This document shows, in pieces, positions 30,854 to 43,051 of a DNA stretch of 64,000 nt. Below the pieces are notes generated by a model that made no database searches, had not been told where the DNA came from, and saw only the letters and a list, made by a program, of their open reading frames with translations. Source of the stretch: Gautieria morchelliformis (taxonomy: Eukaryota > Basidiomycota > Agaricomycetes > Gomphales > Gomphaceae); contig WHVA01000138.1 in assembly GCA_015179125.1 (NCBI GenBank), forward strand, positions 124,001-188,000, in the 5' to 3' direction. Position 1 is the stretch's first letter. Each line of letters begins with the position of its first letter. The position numbers and the translations under genes are program-made.

Positions 30854-33429
30854 ATGGCTGACGCAACCCTGGACCAAGAATCCAGGATGCCAGAAGACGG
30901 AGAGATCGTAGATCTCACCGCCCTTGTCCCCCCAATTGATGATGAGGAAAATCCAGACCACCTCTCGCCGAATATGGTCGAGGAGGAGACGTCGTCGGGC
31001 GATAGACCGGCACCGCCCCCCAATCCCCTCTGCCCAGAGACAAAGGAAAGGGCAGAGAGGTCTCGCCATCATTGGATGGCAGAGATCACATTTGAGATGG
31101 GACCGAAGCCGAGACTCAAACCACCGCTCATGAAGTTGAGTGATGACTATCGTCCCGAAGGAGGATGAAGACAAAAAAGATGAGCCCCTGATGATGGTCA
31201 GGGCTCAGAATATTTGAGCTCGAGCCGAAAGAGCTCAAGGACACATGCCATCAACAACGAGACGGCTGAGGCAATGGCCAAACAAGTGCAGGACACGTTG
31301 CACAGGAATGCCCTCATGGGCCACAAGCACGAGCATATCGCATCGCAACTTGATAACATTGTGTCCACCCTCATTCAGTTTGGCAGGGAGCTCCACCAGA
31401 TTGAGGAGATCTGGCAATGGGATGCTGCCACGCTGGAGGATGTACAGACAGCCCTCCGCTCGCGCTGGGAATGCGGGACGCCACGTCAAAGCTCACGCCA
31501 GTCCGCAGCCAGCGAACGTGGCCAAGATGCTGAAGAATCATGCCGAAAAGAACTGGACCGGCAGTGAATGCTGTCACCAGCTGCCCGGTTGAACAGGACC
31601 TACGGTTCAGAAATGAACCCCAAGCAGAACTGGCTGCCCCCACAGACAACTGTAAGATGATCCAACAGGTCATCAGAGAGCAAATTGCCTCAGAGTCTGA
31701 CTCTGAAGCAACGATGGAAAGCTTAGAGCTTGAAGCCGCACACTGGCAGCAGAAAGAGGCCACAGCCATGTGCTGCCATATGTGGGCCCTTGAACTGCTA
31801 GCAAAGAACGCTGAGGAAGCAGTCGCCCAGAGCCACGCCGCTCAGCAACCCAATGAGCAGCTTGCGCGTGCCATGCAGGAAGCATGACAAGCACACGTGG
31901 CCTACAACAGCAGGCTGTGCATCCGCAATGCGGGGCTGACAGGGGACACCTGGCACAGGCCTCCCCCATATCCGAGAGCACAAAATGCTCCCAATCCCAA
32001 GCCCGGGTCCCACTAGGGCATACAACAGCCTACCCCGTGCAGCGTCACAGCTGCATGAGTGATCCATGGCCCCGATGGAAGGGCAGGGCATACCGGATCA
32101 GACTGATGGCTCACAAGAGCTGTATGACAGGATCACATGGATGATCTGCGTGGCGCTAGCAGATGCCACCGACACAGACACTGAGAAGTCTGTGCTAGCA
32201 AAGGCCGGCATGAAGCTGGCACACCCCGAGCCATATGCCAGGGGATCAGACCTTGAAGAGTTTGAGATCTTCGTCACAGCCATCCTACAATGGCTGAAAA
32301 TGAACTGCCTCCTAGGGCCTACCAGTGTAGACATGCAGGTTGGCTACGTGGGCACTCACCTGACCGGCAAAGCCCAGGAGTGGATCCTCCAAAACGTGGA
32401 ACATTTTGACCGCCAGGTCCACAGTTGGACCCTGGAAACAGTGATGCAGGGCCTTCAAAAAAGGTTCCTGAACACGTTGACCTACCACCATGCATCGAAC
32501 AAATTCGACGCGGTCATGCAGGGCATGAAAACTGTTCAGGAGATGCTGAATGAGATCACAAAATACATGGTGCATATGATACAGCTGCCAGATGACTACA
32601 GGTTCTGTAGACCGTTTGTGTCCACGCTGCATGAAATGCTGCACAACGAAGTCCTCAAAAAGGGCTATAATGCTGAGAGCAGCTTGATAGAGCAGCTCTT
32701 CGAAAATGCCCGCATGATCAAGGAAGCATCCCGATATAACATGGGGATGCGCCGAGCTGAGAGCGCCACTGCATCAGCAAGCGGCGCCTGGCTTGCAGGG
32801 AGCAAACTGGTGACACAGACATGCCTGAGCAGGCCTATCCTGTTCCCGAGGAGTGGAGCGTCACAATGACCTCCACCCCCACGCCCAGCCCAAGCTGGAC
32901 AACCACCTGAGGCCAAGCAGCCTCAAGCACCAGGGACAATGCTTTTGGCGGCCCCGCCACCAAAAGCGTTGATCTGACACAACGATCGGCCCAGCGGTAG
33001 TCAAAGCAGCACTACGTGCTTTGAATGCAGCCAACCTGGTCACAAAAAGGCAGAGTGCCCCCGACTCAGGACCAGTATACGGACAGCGGCCACGAGGCAC
33101 AACAATGACCATGAGGATCTGGATGCAGATCCCAAACAGAACACTCTTCAACAGATTGATGAAGAGGGGGAGGGTGATCCCCAACCCAATGAATCTCTGG
33201 ACAATGGAGATGCACCCGCTGAAGAGTGGGATCCCGAACCATCCCAATATTATGAATGGGACGAAGAGGTGGAAGACAATGCCTACAGATCCAGCGCAAT
33301 CAGGATTGCGCTGAAGGACGACGACACTGCCACAAATGTCATGGCGGCACACATGTTGGCCATGCCAGACAAGGCGGCTGAGTAGGTGTATCACCACCGA
33401 AGCAAACACAGGATGTGGCCAATGCGGCC
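30854..33429 (+). pseudogene. Gypsy C gag with CCHC knuckle
   Basis: Starts MADATLDQESRMPEDGEIVD at 30854 with an acidic, Pro-rich N-terminus. A coiled-coil-like segment (HKHEHIASQLDNI) follows near 31320. The capsid (gag) domain opens in a frame at 32066 (FEIFVTAILQWLKMNCLLGP, LTGKAQEWILQNV, LQKRFLNTLTYHHASNKFDA). A knuckle-like segment (CFECSQPGHKKAEC) lies near 33018-33060, and an acidic tail ends it. Several stops and frame changes (31189, 31565, 31885, 32866) inactivate it. Confidence 0.88.
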
Positions 33430-34220
33430 ATGAAATGAAAACCATACCCTCTTTGGGTACTGGGGGATAAACGGAGTGAAAGCTCATTGCCTGCTGGATA
33501 GTGGGAGCGAAGGGGTACTGCTATCCCCTGAGTTTACACGTGCCACAGGGATGAAGACATTCACCCTGGAACAGCCGATTGCACTGCAACTGGCCTGCAT
33601 AGGCAGTCACTCCACAATCAACTATGGAACGAACACAACCATTAAATTTGGTTGCGGGGTTGGGTTAGTGCAGGTGGAACTGACCCAAACCAAGCGCCTG
33701 TTTGGGATCACGCGAAGGGAGAGCCTCCAGGTTCAAATCCCCCCCTCCCCATTTGTAGCAGTAATTACTACAATGGTTCACCCCTCCGATAGGTGTCGAT
33801 AAGTGTTAGGATTACGAGGCTCCTGGACTTCCACCCAGCATATAAGACCTACCGGTACTGATATGTATCTAAGGTGATTAGGCATTGTAAACAAACAGGA
33901 AGTATCCTATGTTGGTGCCAGCATATCTCTGGCTTACTTCGGTAACTACGATACCCTAGCATGTAAAACACTTTGATTACTCTATTCCGCATTCCGGGTA
34001 GAGACTGCCTATATAGGGCCCGGCCCCAAGGTGGCAGTATAATAAATGGAATTCAAAAAAAAAAAAAAAAAAAATTTTTTTTGGTTGCGAAACCTACAAC
34101 CAATACTTCGACGTAGTGAACGTTGAATATTATGATGCAATCTTAGGGACACCGTTCCTAAGGAGATTTGCCATCACCCTGGACTTTTCAAGCCCAGGGA
34201 CAATCCGCAGAGGGGATGAG
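33430..34220 (+). pseudogene. Gypsy C protease, split by a SINE
   Basis: The active-site part HCLLDSGSEGVLLSPEF lies near 33484. The frame is interrupted at 33657 by a SINE and resumes at 34083 with YYDAILGTPFLRRFAITLDF. At 34220 it is cut again by solo LTR D2. It is homologous to 1674-2300 of Gypsy B. Confidence 0.88.
33657..34079 (+). mobile_element. tRNA-derived SINE
   Basis: A 423-bp insertion is flanked by TTTGGTTGCG (33647-33656, 34080-34089). The head has RNA polymerase III promoter elements: an A-box-like TTAGTGCAGGTGG near 33664 and a B box GGTTCAAATCC near 33730. The tail is a run of 20 A at 34055-34074 followed by T. A 10-bp duplication plus oligo-A tail indicates LINE-mediated insertion. 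I could not name the parental tRNA. Confidence 0.88.
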
Positions 34221-34764
34221 TGTTGGGTGCATATGTGCACCAGGCTCCAAACCTAACATTTCTGTTGTTATTTCTTTCGATTTTGACCTGAAACTATGCT
34301 GACATTCATTCTATGCCTTTCACAATTTTCTTTGATTTTTTCGAGGCTGTATTACTACTCCTTTTCATGTTCTGTCCAACCGACCCTTTGTGGGTGCTTG
34401 TGGACAAGTTTCCTTTTTGAGCTGCGGCTGTTCACTAACATGTTACGTTCTATGGGCGCTTAGCACGGCACACCATTGCCTCAAGGGCGCTTAAGTGCTG
34501 GAACTTCGTATATGCAAGTGAAACAAGCCCATGCGCAGCCTCCCCTCCTCAGTGTTGACTATCACTGAGGAGGTGAGTTTAATAGTGTACTTTCATAGTA
34601 TGAAACTGAAAAAACATGTAGAACATTAAATAGGTAGCATTCCTTTATATTACTCAGTGTTGACTATCACTGAGGAGAACATTAAATAGTTTACTAATCT
34701 CCTGCAAGTCCCATCGTTCATATCTGGCATATAACTTCCTACTTGCCCAAACCGAGTTTCTACA
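34221..34764 (+). mobile_element. Solo LTR D2 (divergent family D)
   Basis: 544 bp, TGTTGGGTGCATAT..GTTTCTACA, duplication ATGAG (34216-34220, 34765-34769). It is diverged from D1 and D3 but has the same plan: stem-loop CTCCTCAGTG..CACTGAGGAG near 34547, repeated near 34655, each followed by or preceding AACATTAAATAG. Confidence 0.92.
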
Positions 34765-35350
34765 ATGAGATAGTCCCCACGGGCAAGGTATCGTTCGATG
34801 ATAATGAGATGCCGAGCGAAGGCAAGGGGCCAAGGGTGAGCAGGATCACCCCAGCACTGAAGCCAAAGCTGGCACATTGAAGCCAGGAGGATGAGTCGCA
34901 TAACGACTCATCCTTGAACTCACCCTAAAATCGTAGGGAGAGGTGCTCTCACCTGACGGTGAAAGTGATGGGAAAACAGAAGGTGGTCCCACGCGCCGTG
35001 GGACCTAACAGACACACACAGCGCCTACTGGCATCCAAACCAACCACCGTCATCCTCACGGATGATGACATCCCTCGCCTCCACGAGGAATAGATGGAGA
35101 AGATCACTGACCTAGTCAGTGGAATTCCATTAGAGCTCCCACCATTGCGGGAGATCAACCATGAGATCAAGCTCATCTATCTCAACAAACACATGTGGTA
35201 TCACCTACTGCAGTGCCCCGAACACTTCCATGAGGAATTGTCCGCAAAGATAGAGAGATACACCACTGCAAAGTGGTGGATACTGGCAGTCGCACAACAG
35301 GCAGTACCCATGTTGTGCTTGCCGAAGAAAAACGGTACATTGCGGACCGT

Positions 35351-36831
35351 TGTTACGACCATGCCACTCAACCATCTCCGCCACCTCCAGAACACCTCCG
35401 CAGAACCTCCGACTCTATTCCGCACCCTCCGCAACCCACGACCTCGACCCCTTGTTCTTCAGTACCCCTGGTCAACTCTACTCGCCGGCCTCCATACTCA
35501 ACCCTGAGCACAGCAAGTTACCATTTCCATATTTCCGTTTGTTCTGATGCCCATTGTACTTACACACCTTTGTTCTTTTGCCATTGTTATTACTCTACCC
35601 TGCACCCCCTTGTTATCCCCTTGTTCCGCATTAGTTACTTACCCCGTATGTCTATCTGATTTCTGCTCCCTCCGGTATTTGCTTAGTACTACCCTATTAC
35701 CTGTTGTCTCAGCTCTTTGTATAAAACCCCCACATGTATGCCTCCGTTTCTGCAATCAGATAATCGACTTTGATACATGAACTCCTTTGCACTATCTCCT
35801 ATTCTTAGCACAGCGAGTCATGCAAGCTCTGTCTCTCTCTCTGTCTTCGACACTCTGTCTTCGACACTCTGTCTTCGACACTCTGTCTTCGACACTCTGT
35901 CTTTGACACTCTGTCTTCGACACTCTGTCTTTGACACTCTGTCTTCTGCCTCTTCCGCTTCCAACCTCTGTCCTCCGACTTCTGACCTCAGTACCCTCCT
36001 CTCGACTTCCGCCTTCTCCAACATCCAGAACTCAATCTGAAATACTTAGGACAGTAGTTTATTGTTACGACCGTTCATTTCCAACTTCCGACCCTCAGTT
36101 CCGCCACACCTTCCGCCCCTCCCATAGTTCCGCCACACGTTCCGCCCTCCGACATTTCCGACATTCCGCCCATTGTTCTATTCCCTTGTTCTTTCGACTC
36201 TATTACTCGGACCCACCGGACCCGTTTCATCGTTCATCAAAACCACATATCCGGTCACCCTTGTAGTTCGTTGTCAGATATGTTTTCCCGACCCCTTGTT
36301 CTTTGCCATTGTTCTACCTTACCCTGAACCCCCCTTGTAGTCCCATTGTTCCCAATAGTTAGTTCCCACACATTGTCTTCTCGACTTCCACTTCCTCCGG
36401 AATTTGCTTAGTACCATCTCATTACCTGTTGTCTCAGCTCTTTGTATAAAAGCCTGTCATGTATGTCTCTTATTCTGCAATCAGATAATCACCTTCGATA
36501 CTTGATTTCCTTCGCTCCATCTCCTGTTCTTAGCACAGCGAGTCTAGCAAGATCTCAGTCTCTCTCAGCCTTCCATCTTCCGCCTTCCGCCTCAGTTCCG
36601 ATTCAAGTTCCAACCAAACCTTTGGCTCAGTACTTTCCGACTTCCGACTCAGTTCCGAAATACTTAGGACGATAGGTTCATTGGGGGCGCAACCTATAAG
36701 TTGAAGCCGCTGTCCTTTCCAGTTCCGACTTAGCGGAAATCTCGATACGTAACATTTATCAGAGGCGCAACACATAAGTTGAAGCCATTGTCCTTTCTAG
36801 TTCCGACCTCCAGGATTTCCGATATGTAACA
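35351..36831 (+). mobile_element. Solo LTR I1 with a second LTR inside
   Basis: TGTTACGACC..GATATGTAACA, flanked by ACCGT (35346-35350) and ACCAT (36832-36836), one base changed. About 784 bp once I2 is removed. TATAAAA near 35720 gives plus orientation. It contains about eight tandem 14-bp units (CTTCGACACTCTGT) at 35845-35945. Confidence 0.9.
36063..36754 (+). mobile_element. Solo LTR I2 nested in I1
   Basis: 692 bp, TGTTACGACC..CGATACGTAACA, duplication TTTAT (36058-36062, 36755-36759). Same family and same orientation as its host LTR. Confidence 0.92.
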
Positions 36832-37420
36832 ACCATCTTCAATCTGCACCAGCAGAACAAGAACACTGTGAAGGACGTTACACCCTTCCCAGATCAAGAT
36901 ATCATCCACAGCGACATGCCTCACTGTTGATATCACACCAAACTCGATATGTCTGAAGCATATGAGCAGATCCAGATTCATCCAGATCACATAGCAAAGA
37001 CTGCCTTTGCTACGATCCTTGGCACCTTCAGGAGCCAGGTAATACAGATGGGGGATTGCAACGCGCCATTGATGTTTCAATGGCTGATGACGGCAATCTT
37101 CCGCGACTGCATAGGTCACTTTGTCCATGTATACATGGACGACATATTCATATTCTCGCTCTCAATACAGGAGCAGGAGGAACACCACTACATAGCCTTT
37201 GACAGACTGAGGAAGAATCACGTTTAAGTAAGAAAAAGGTTGATCTCTATTCCATATGAATGGAGTGCCTCGGCCACATCATCGATGGCCAAGGTGTACA
37301 CGCCGACGAGGACAAAATGCAGCACATTCGCGAGTGGTGAAGGCCGTGCATGTTCAATGACATCCAGCGTTTCCTCAGGCTGGTGCAATACCTGGCACAC
37401 TACATGCCAGATGTTAGTGC

Positions 37421-39366
37421 TGTATGGGATCCTGCTTTGCCGATCAAATAGGAGAAATTCCATGTATTTTCGAAATAGTGACCTTAAAATATAGCATACT
37501 GGTATTGCTATCATTGGGGATGAACTATTTAAACTTCCTCTAATTTCATACCATTTTTTTGCCATTTCTAATGAAGTCTTTGGCTCAAAACACTTCTATT
37601 CTGTTGCAGCAGAGTTATGAACCCACATGTATCCACAACTCTGCTTATTCAAACTCCGACGCGCGCGAGCCCGAACTCGAGCCTGTGGACACTTACGCAC
37701 CCACAAACTCTGGCCAACCTACCGGTTCGGACTCAGCACTCTGGAAATAGCAATTTATTCCCAAGCCTCCACAACACAGTTTGTGCAATACAAACTCTGC
37801 CCAACCTATGCTACCATAGCAACAAGGCTATGCTAGGCTGTGCTGTGCCATAGCTACACTCACATTGGGTCCACAAGATACAACAATCTCTTGATAGTTT
37901 AGCTAAGAATCCCCCATGGTCATGTTAGCAACTAGGGGCTATGGCAGGGAAGGTTCGGTAGAGTTCTTAGAAAGCTAGAATCAAATACACTCTCTCAGTG
38001 GATTTATTGTCACTGAGAGAGGAGCACTATCCTGTCTCAGAAGGCATATACATGCACCCGGCCCTTTAGCGCTCAAGAGCTCGCGCGTCGAAGTCATTTC
38101 AAACTCCGCTGGGTGCAGCCGCCTGTGAAAATAGAAATAACAGAATGAAATGGAGAGGTAGAGAGTGACTGGAAAATTTCGAAAATAAGCAGAGAAGTGG
38201 ATGCATGGTACAAGAACAATGTGAGAAACAATTGGAAACACCACACAATAAATTGAACATATTATGCTTGATTTTGGTGCAGGAGCATAAATGCACCCAA
38301 CAGGTCACATGACTATCACATGACCTCAAAAACAGCTCAAAGTCACCTGATCATCCACAGTCACCTGACAGTCACCTGACCTCAAAGTCACCTGATTATC
38401 TACAGTCACCTGACAATCACCTGACCTCAAAGTCACTTGATTATCTACGGTCACCTGACAATCACATGACACCGTCACATGACCTCAATCCAGCTTGAAG
38501 TCACATGACTTTCCTTCATCACATGATAATCACATGAGCGTGGGAGTTTCTTACATACTCTTAGCTTACTGTCACAGAGCTATAACTTTAACCCAATATA
38601 GCAATAGAACCTTCCACAGCCTTCCAATAGTTTCCAAACCTTTCCTGAAGCTTCTCTAAGCTTCCACAAGGTTCCTAGCAGTAGTTACATAAGCTAGATA
38701 GATGCAGTATAAATAGCCTGCAGTTTTAGCAGTGAATCAGCCAATACATCATCATCTACTATCCACGTACCTCGTGTGACTTGCCAAGCTTGCACAGCTT
38801 ACTAAGCTGCTAACCCCAGCTAGGGTTATTACACTTACTTAGTGTATTAATTCTCAGTTAAGTAGTTGTGCTTCTACTTAGCCACCCGGACTAACACTCC
38901 AGGTGAAATTCTGCAGAGTGAGTCTGACAATCAATTTCCTTGTCAATTAGCTCTCCAATACCCGAGACGAACTGATCAGTGACTTTCCTGTTCAGTGACT
39001 TTCACAAGTCACTTCTTAAACCCTAGTCACTTGTTTATTGCAGTGCATTGACGTTAATCGGGTCAGTCCACTTACAAACTCTCCTGTGAAGCCATTCCTA
39101 TCTTTTTGGAATACTTGGACCCCGATAGTCGTCCTCGAACCTACAGTCTTTTAGTTTATTGTTCAGTGCTGCTAAGAAACATATTGCCTTCCATCCGTAT
39201 TAACTTGGACTAGTTTTTATGCGGATTGCAACCAAGGTACAAATATTAAATTATTTCCGGAGTTGTGCTGCAGCATTGTTTAATATTCTTTGAGTTTCGT
39301 ATACGACACGTTCTGATAGACCAAAGTGTTAGCTTTGACACCAAAGTCTTGAAGGGTTCCAAAACA
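37421..39366 (+). mobile_element. Solo LTR E1 with LTR D4 inside
   Basis: TGTATGGGATCC..GGGTTCCAAAACA, duplication AGTGC (37416-37420, 39367-39371). Without D4 it is 1561 bp and very close to E2 (55226-56778). TATAAATAG near 38710. U3 has a dense TCACCTGA/TCACATGA array (38303-38530). Confidence 0.94.
37923..38302 (-). mobile_element. Solo LTR D4
   Basis: 380 bp in reverse orientation, duplication GGTCA (37918-37922, 38303-38307). The homologous LTR E2 has the empty site. It is about 107 bp shorter than D3 because it has only one stem-loop unit. Confidence 0.94.
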
Positions 39367-39371
39367 AGTGC

Positions 39372-40688
39372 ATACATGACCCCCTTGTCGGGTTGTGCGC
39401 ATAACAACCGTCCATCCGAATGGACCCCACTCCTTGACAAATGCTGGCAAGCATCAAAGTGTTGGCCTGTAAGGCCCCGATCCTGTGTCCAATTGACGCA
39501 CAGAGCCCAGAGCCCATCTGGGTTATCACCGATGGACCAAAAGCCGGTGCTGGTGCAGTCTATGGCCAAGGCCCTGACTGGAAAACCTGTTGGCTGGCCG
39601 GCTTCTTGTCAAAGAAGTTCAGCGTTGCTCAGCAACACTACAGGACTCACGAGCATGAGACAATCACTGTGCTCGAAGCTCTCATGAAATGGGAGGATAA
39701 ACTTCTAGGATGAAGGTTCACCCTTGTCACAGATCACAAAGGGCTCAAAGACTTCGAGACCCAAAAGAGCCTGTCTGACTGCCAGGTGAGGTGGTGGGAA
39801 TTTTTGTCCCGCTTCAACTTCAACACGGTTCATGTTGACAGAGTGGAAAACAAGGTGGCTGACTGCCTATCGTGCTACTACGAGAGCAACACGAGTGATG
39901 ACAGTCACCCGGGCCACATCTAAGGTGAGCTACTTCCCACCAACCGATATATTGAGCTGCAAACAGCAGCAATGAGACGGTCGAACTGCCTCGCGGAGGA
40001 GACAGAGGCGTGGATACTAGAGTCCGCCACCTTGAATGAGGGCCCACAAAAGCCCAAGAACGGCACCACATTGCACAATGATGACAATGACGATGATGTC
40101 CAAGTCATCACTGCAGGCAACGACGGCGCACCGCTGCATCAGAGCGTCAAACAAGGTGTAGACCTGTCCAAGGTCTTACGAGACGTGTACCATAAGGACC
40201 CCATGTTCTCGAAGATCATGGAGCACCCGGATGTGCACCCGAGATTCTGAATCTGGGACGGGCTGATTTGGACAAAGAATCAGCTCCGGAGAGATATCAT
40301 TGCTGTCCCCCGATCCGTTCTTCAGGGGGGAAGGAGGCTGATTGAAATCTCATTGATCGAGCACACCAGATAGTCAGTCACTATGGCCATCTGAAGACAT
40401 CGAACTACGTTCAAAGGTCATACTGGTGGCCAGGCATGAACCCGGACATCGAGTCGTTCTGCACATCGTGCGCGAAGTGCCAAATGATGAAGACTGGGCC
40501 ACAACGGCCCGAGGGCTTACTACACAGCCTACCCATTCCAGATAGGCCGTGGGAGTCTATTGGCATCGACTTCATGGGGCCCCTGCCCAAGTTGAATGAC
40601 TGTGACTACCTAATGGTAGTCATCGACCGACTAATGTTGCACATCCACCTCGTCCCAACAACAATGAGCGTTTCAGCCAAGGGAGTAG
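39372..40688 (+). pseudogene. Gypsy C RNase H and integrase N-terminus
   Basis: The RT connection is followed by RNase H (EPIWVITDGPKAGAGAVYGQ near 39515, SKKFSVAQQHYRTHEHE, a stop near 39712, LVTDHKGLKDFETQKS, VHVDRVENKVADCLS). A spacer comes next, then the integrase zinc-binding segment (SHYGHLKTSNY, SYWWPGMNPDIESFCTSCAK). The first core motif IDFMGPLPK and CDYLMVVIDRL follow. Stops and one frameshift (about 40370) are present. It is cut by LTR A7. Confidence 0.9.
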
Positions 40689-42689
40689 CTGTCATGACTC
40701 GTTTATTTCTTGTGTCCAGTAACTCCATTCTCCCTTTCGTCACCCCACTTCTATGTTCACTCCTTTTGCTGTTCGCCGAATTTGCCGAACAGTTATTCGC
40801 TACTCGCATCATTTGCCAGTAGGCTGTCAAGATTGGTTTTTAGGCATTAATATCGTGTATTAGTGAACACAGCGAATGCCCGAATGTCTTGTGCGAATAA
40901 GTATGCCATTCGGCGAATGTGTGAACCAATGAATGTTCACAAGATAGGAGGGTTGCTCGAACGGGGCGCGCCCTATCAACAGTCGTAGCGAAATGGCCCG
41001 TGGCACTTGATGATACAATGTGCAAGGTGTCACGGAAGGGCCGTCTAAGTAGCCACAATCCCTTCGCCGGCGAAGGTGCTCCTTTGGAGCCCTTCGCCAA
41101 CAGCACAGAAAATAGTTCGAAGGCTAAGGTAACGAAGATGAAGTATGAGAACTCACCAGTGATGCCTAAGTCCTTGGCTGGTCGAAGATAGAAATATTCA
41201 AGGAAAGGCTCAAGACGATGATCACAGCGAGGTCAAGTTTGCACAAGATGGACGACGTATGATAATTGAACTGGGGAATATACATGCAAATGTAAACTAC
41301 TTATATCGAATGCTCGTAAGGTATCAGCGAATAGGAAAGAGGCCGTCACGAGTCAGGGTTGGATAGGGGTGCGCAGTCATGATACTAAGTAGATGGAATA
41401 AACATACAATAGAGTGAGGGAAGAATGCGAACATGAAACAACGGAAAATAAAGGTGGCGAAGGCACTTATGGACAAAACCATGTCTTGGGACCCACATAC
41501 ATGCTACCCTGCACGGACTCTTCATTTACTGGGTTGATCCCGCCCGACCTATGGAAGGGATGTCCTGCAAACACACTTTGGCCATACGAACACCCAATGG
41601 GGTTGGATTAAGAAGATGATGGGGTTAATGATGAACCATCATGCCGGGTGAATGGTATCGATCGTATTTGATGGCGTGCCTGCTGGCGAAATGCGCGAGC
41701 AGCGAATAGTGGTTCGGAGAATGGGGCGAACAGCAGGTAGAGTGGATGTAGAGGGGGAGTGGTCGGTGGGTGTGGCGAACTCTGGCGAAGATGCTAGGGA
41801 GTGACGAGAGGGAACATAGAGACAGTGGGGTAATAGAAATAGACAGGTCATGACATAGGCATGCCATCAAACATGATCAACATCCTTTACCCGGCTTGAT
41901 GGTTCATCACTGGTCCCATCATATTCTCGACTCAACCCCCTTTGGGTGTTCCTATGGCTGGAATGCATTCGCGGGACGTCCTACCCATAGATCGTGTAGG
42001 ATCAACCCAGCAGACGAAGAGTCGGTGCAGGGTAACGTGTATGCAGGTCTCAAGGTGTGGTTTCGTACATAGGTACCTTTGCCCTCCTTCCTCTCCATCA
42101 TTTCATGTTTGCACTCCTCTTTCATTCTATTGTATATATGTTTCATCTATTTGCATCATGACTGCACACCCCTATCCAACCCTGACTCAAGACGGCCTCT
42201 TTCCTATTCGCTGATATCATATGAGCATTCGATATAAGTAGTTTACATTCGCTTGTATATTCCCCAGTTCAATTATCATACGTCTATCTTGTGCAAAACT
42301 TGACCTTGCTGTGACCATCATCTTGAGCCCTCTCCTATAGATTTCTATCTTCGACCAGAGGAGGACTTAAGCACCACTGGTGAGTTTTCATGCTTCACCT
42401 TCGTTACCTTAGTCTGCACTGTCGGTGAAGGGCTCGGAAGGAGCACATTCGCCAACGAAAGGATTGTTGCTGCTGAACAACCTTTCCATGACACCTTGCA
42501 CGTTACATCGTCAAGTGTCATGGGCTACTTTGCTACGACTGTAGATAGGGCGAGCTCCATTCAGGCAGCCCTCTTACCTTCTGAACACTCATTCTATTCA
42601 CCAAATGGCACACTTCTTCGCACAAGCTATTCGGGCATTCGCTGTGTTCGCTAATACACGATATTAATGCCTAAAAACCAATCTTGACA
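40689..42689 (+). mobile_element. Solo LTR A7 with LTR A6 inside
   Basis: TGTCATGACTCG..ATCTTGACA, duplication GTAGC (40684-40688, 42690-42694) in the integrase gene of Gypsy C. Net length is about 965 bp after removing A6 and one TAGGC. Confidence 0.94.
40825..41855 (-). mobile_element. Solo LTR A6 nested head-on in A7
   Basis: 1031 bp in reverse orientation, duplication TAGGC (40820-40824, 41856-41860). Because it lies opposite to its host LTR of the same family, the locus is a large imperfect inverted repeat. Confidence 0.94.
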
Positions 42690-43051
42690 GTAGCCTGGCT
42701 GTTCCTGAAAGAAGTCATCCAACTCCATGGAGCCCCGGACTCCATCATCTCAGATAGAGACCCAAAGTTCACGTCTATCTTCTGGCATGAACTACAGTGA
42801 CTCATGGGGACTAAACTCCTCATGTCGAATGGATGGAGTGACCGAGTGCACAAACCGCTCGATCGGCAAGATACTGCATGCTGTGGTTAGCGATGACCAA
42901 AAGGGCTGGGCATCAAAATGCCCAATGGTCAAGGTCGCCCTCAACAGTAACATCAGTGCGACCACAGGGCTCGCGCCCTTTGAGCTGAACCACGGCTATA
43001 TGCCACGGATAGACCTGCCCATAGCCACCGACAACCCGTTTAAGAGGGTGG
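42690..43051 (+). pseudogene. Gypsy C integrase core, distal part
   Basis: [20 protein letters not shown] (second catalytic Asp) and [13 protein letters not shown], then a decayed stretch with a stop where the catalytic Glu region should be. It continues VALNSNISATTGLAPFELNH and GYMPRIDLPI. LTR F3 interrupts it at 43052. Confidence 0.88.

Larger units (their letters stand above)
34765..37420 (+). pseudogene. Gypsy C reverse transcriptase, split by LTR I1
   Basis: The protease-RT linker is followed by RT N-terminal motifs (DLVSGIPLELPPLREINHEI, AVPMLCLPKKNGTLRTVV, to 35350). LTR I1 is inserted here. RT resumes at 36832 (NKNTVKDVTPFPDQDII, MSEAYEQIQIHPDHIAKTAF), with the catalytic VYMDDIFIFS near 37130 (YMDD), then FLRLVQYLAHYMPDVSA to LTR E1. 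Stops occur near 36925 and 37227. Confidence 0.9.

Noticed and set aside
33657..33760. Possible functional tRNA gene at the SINE head
   Set aside because: It has polymerase III box motifs, but it is embedded in a flanked, poly-A-tailed insertion and does not fold into a convincing mature tRNA by eye.
35845..35945. CRISPR-like regular repeats
   Set aside because: Tandem 14-bp units with no spacers, inside a retrotransposon LTR of a fungus.
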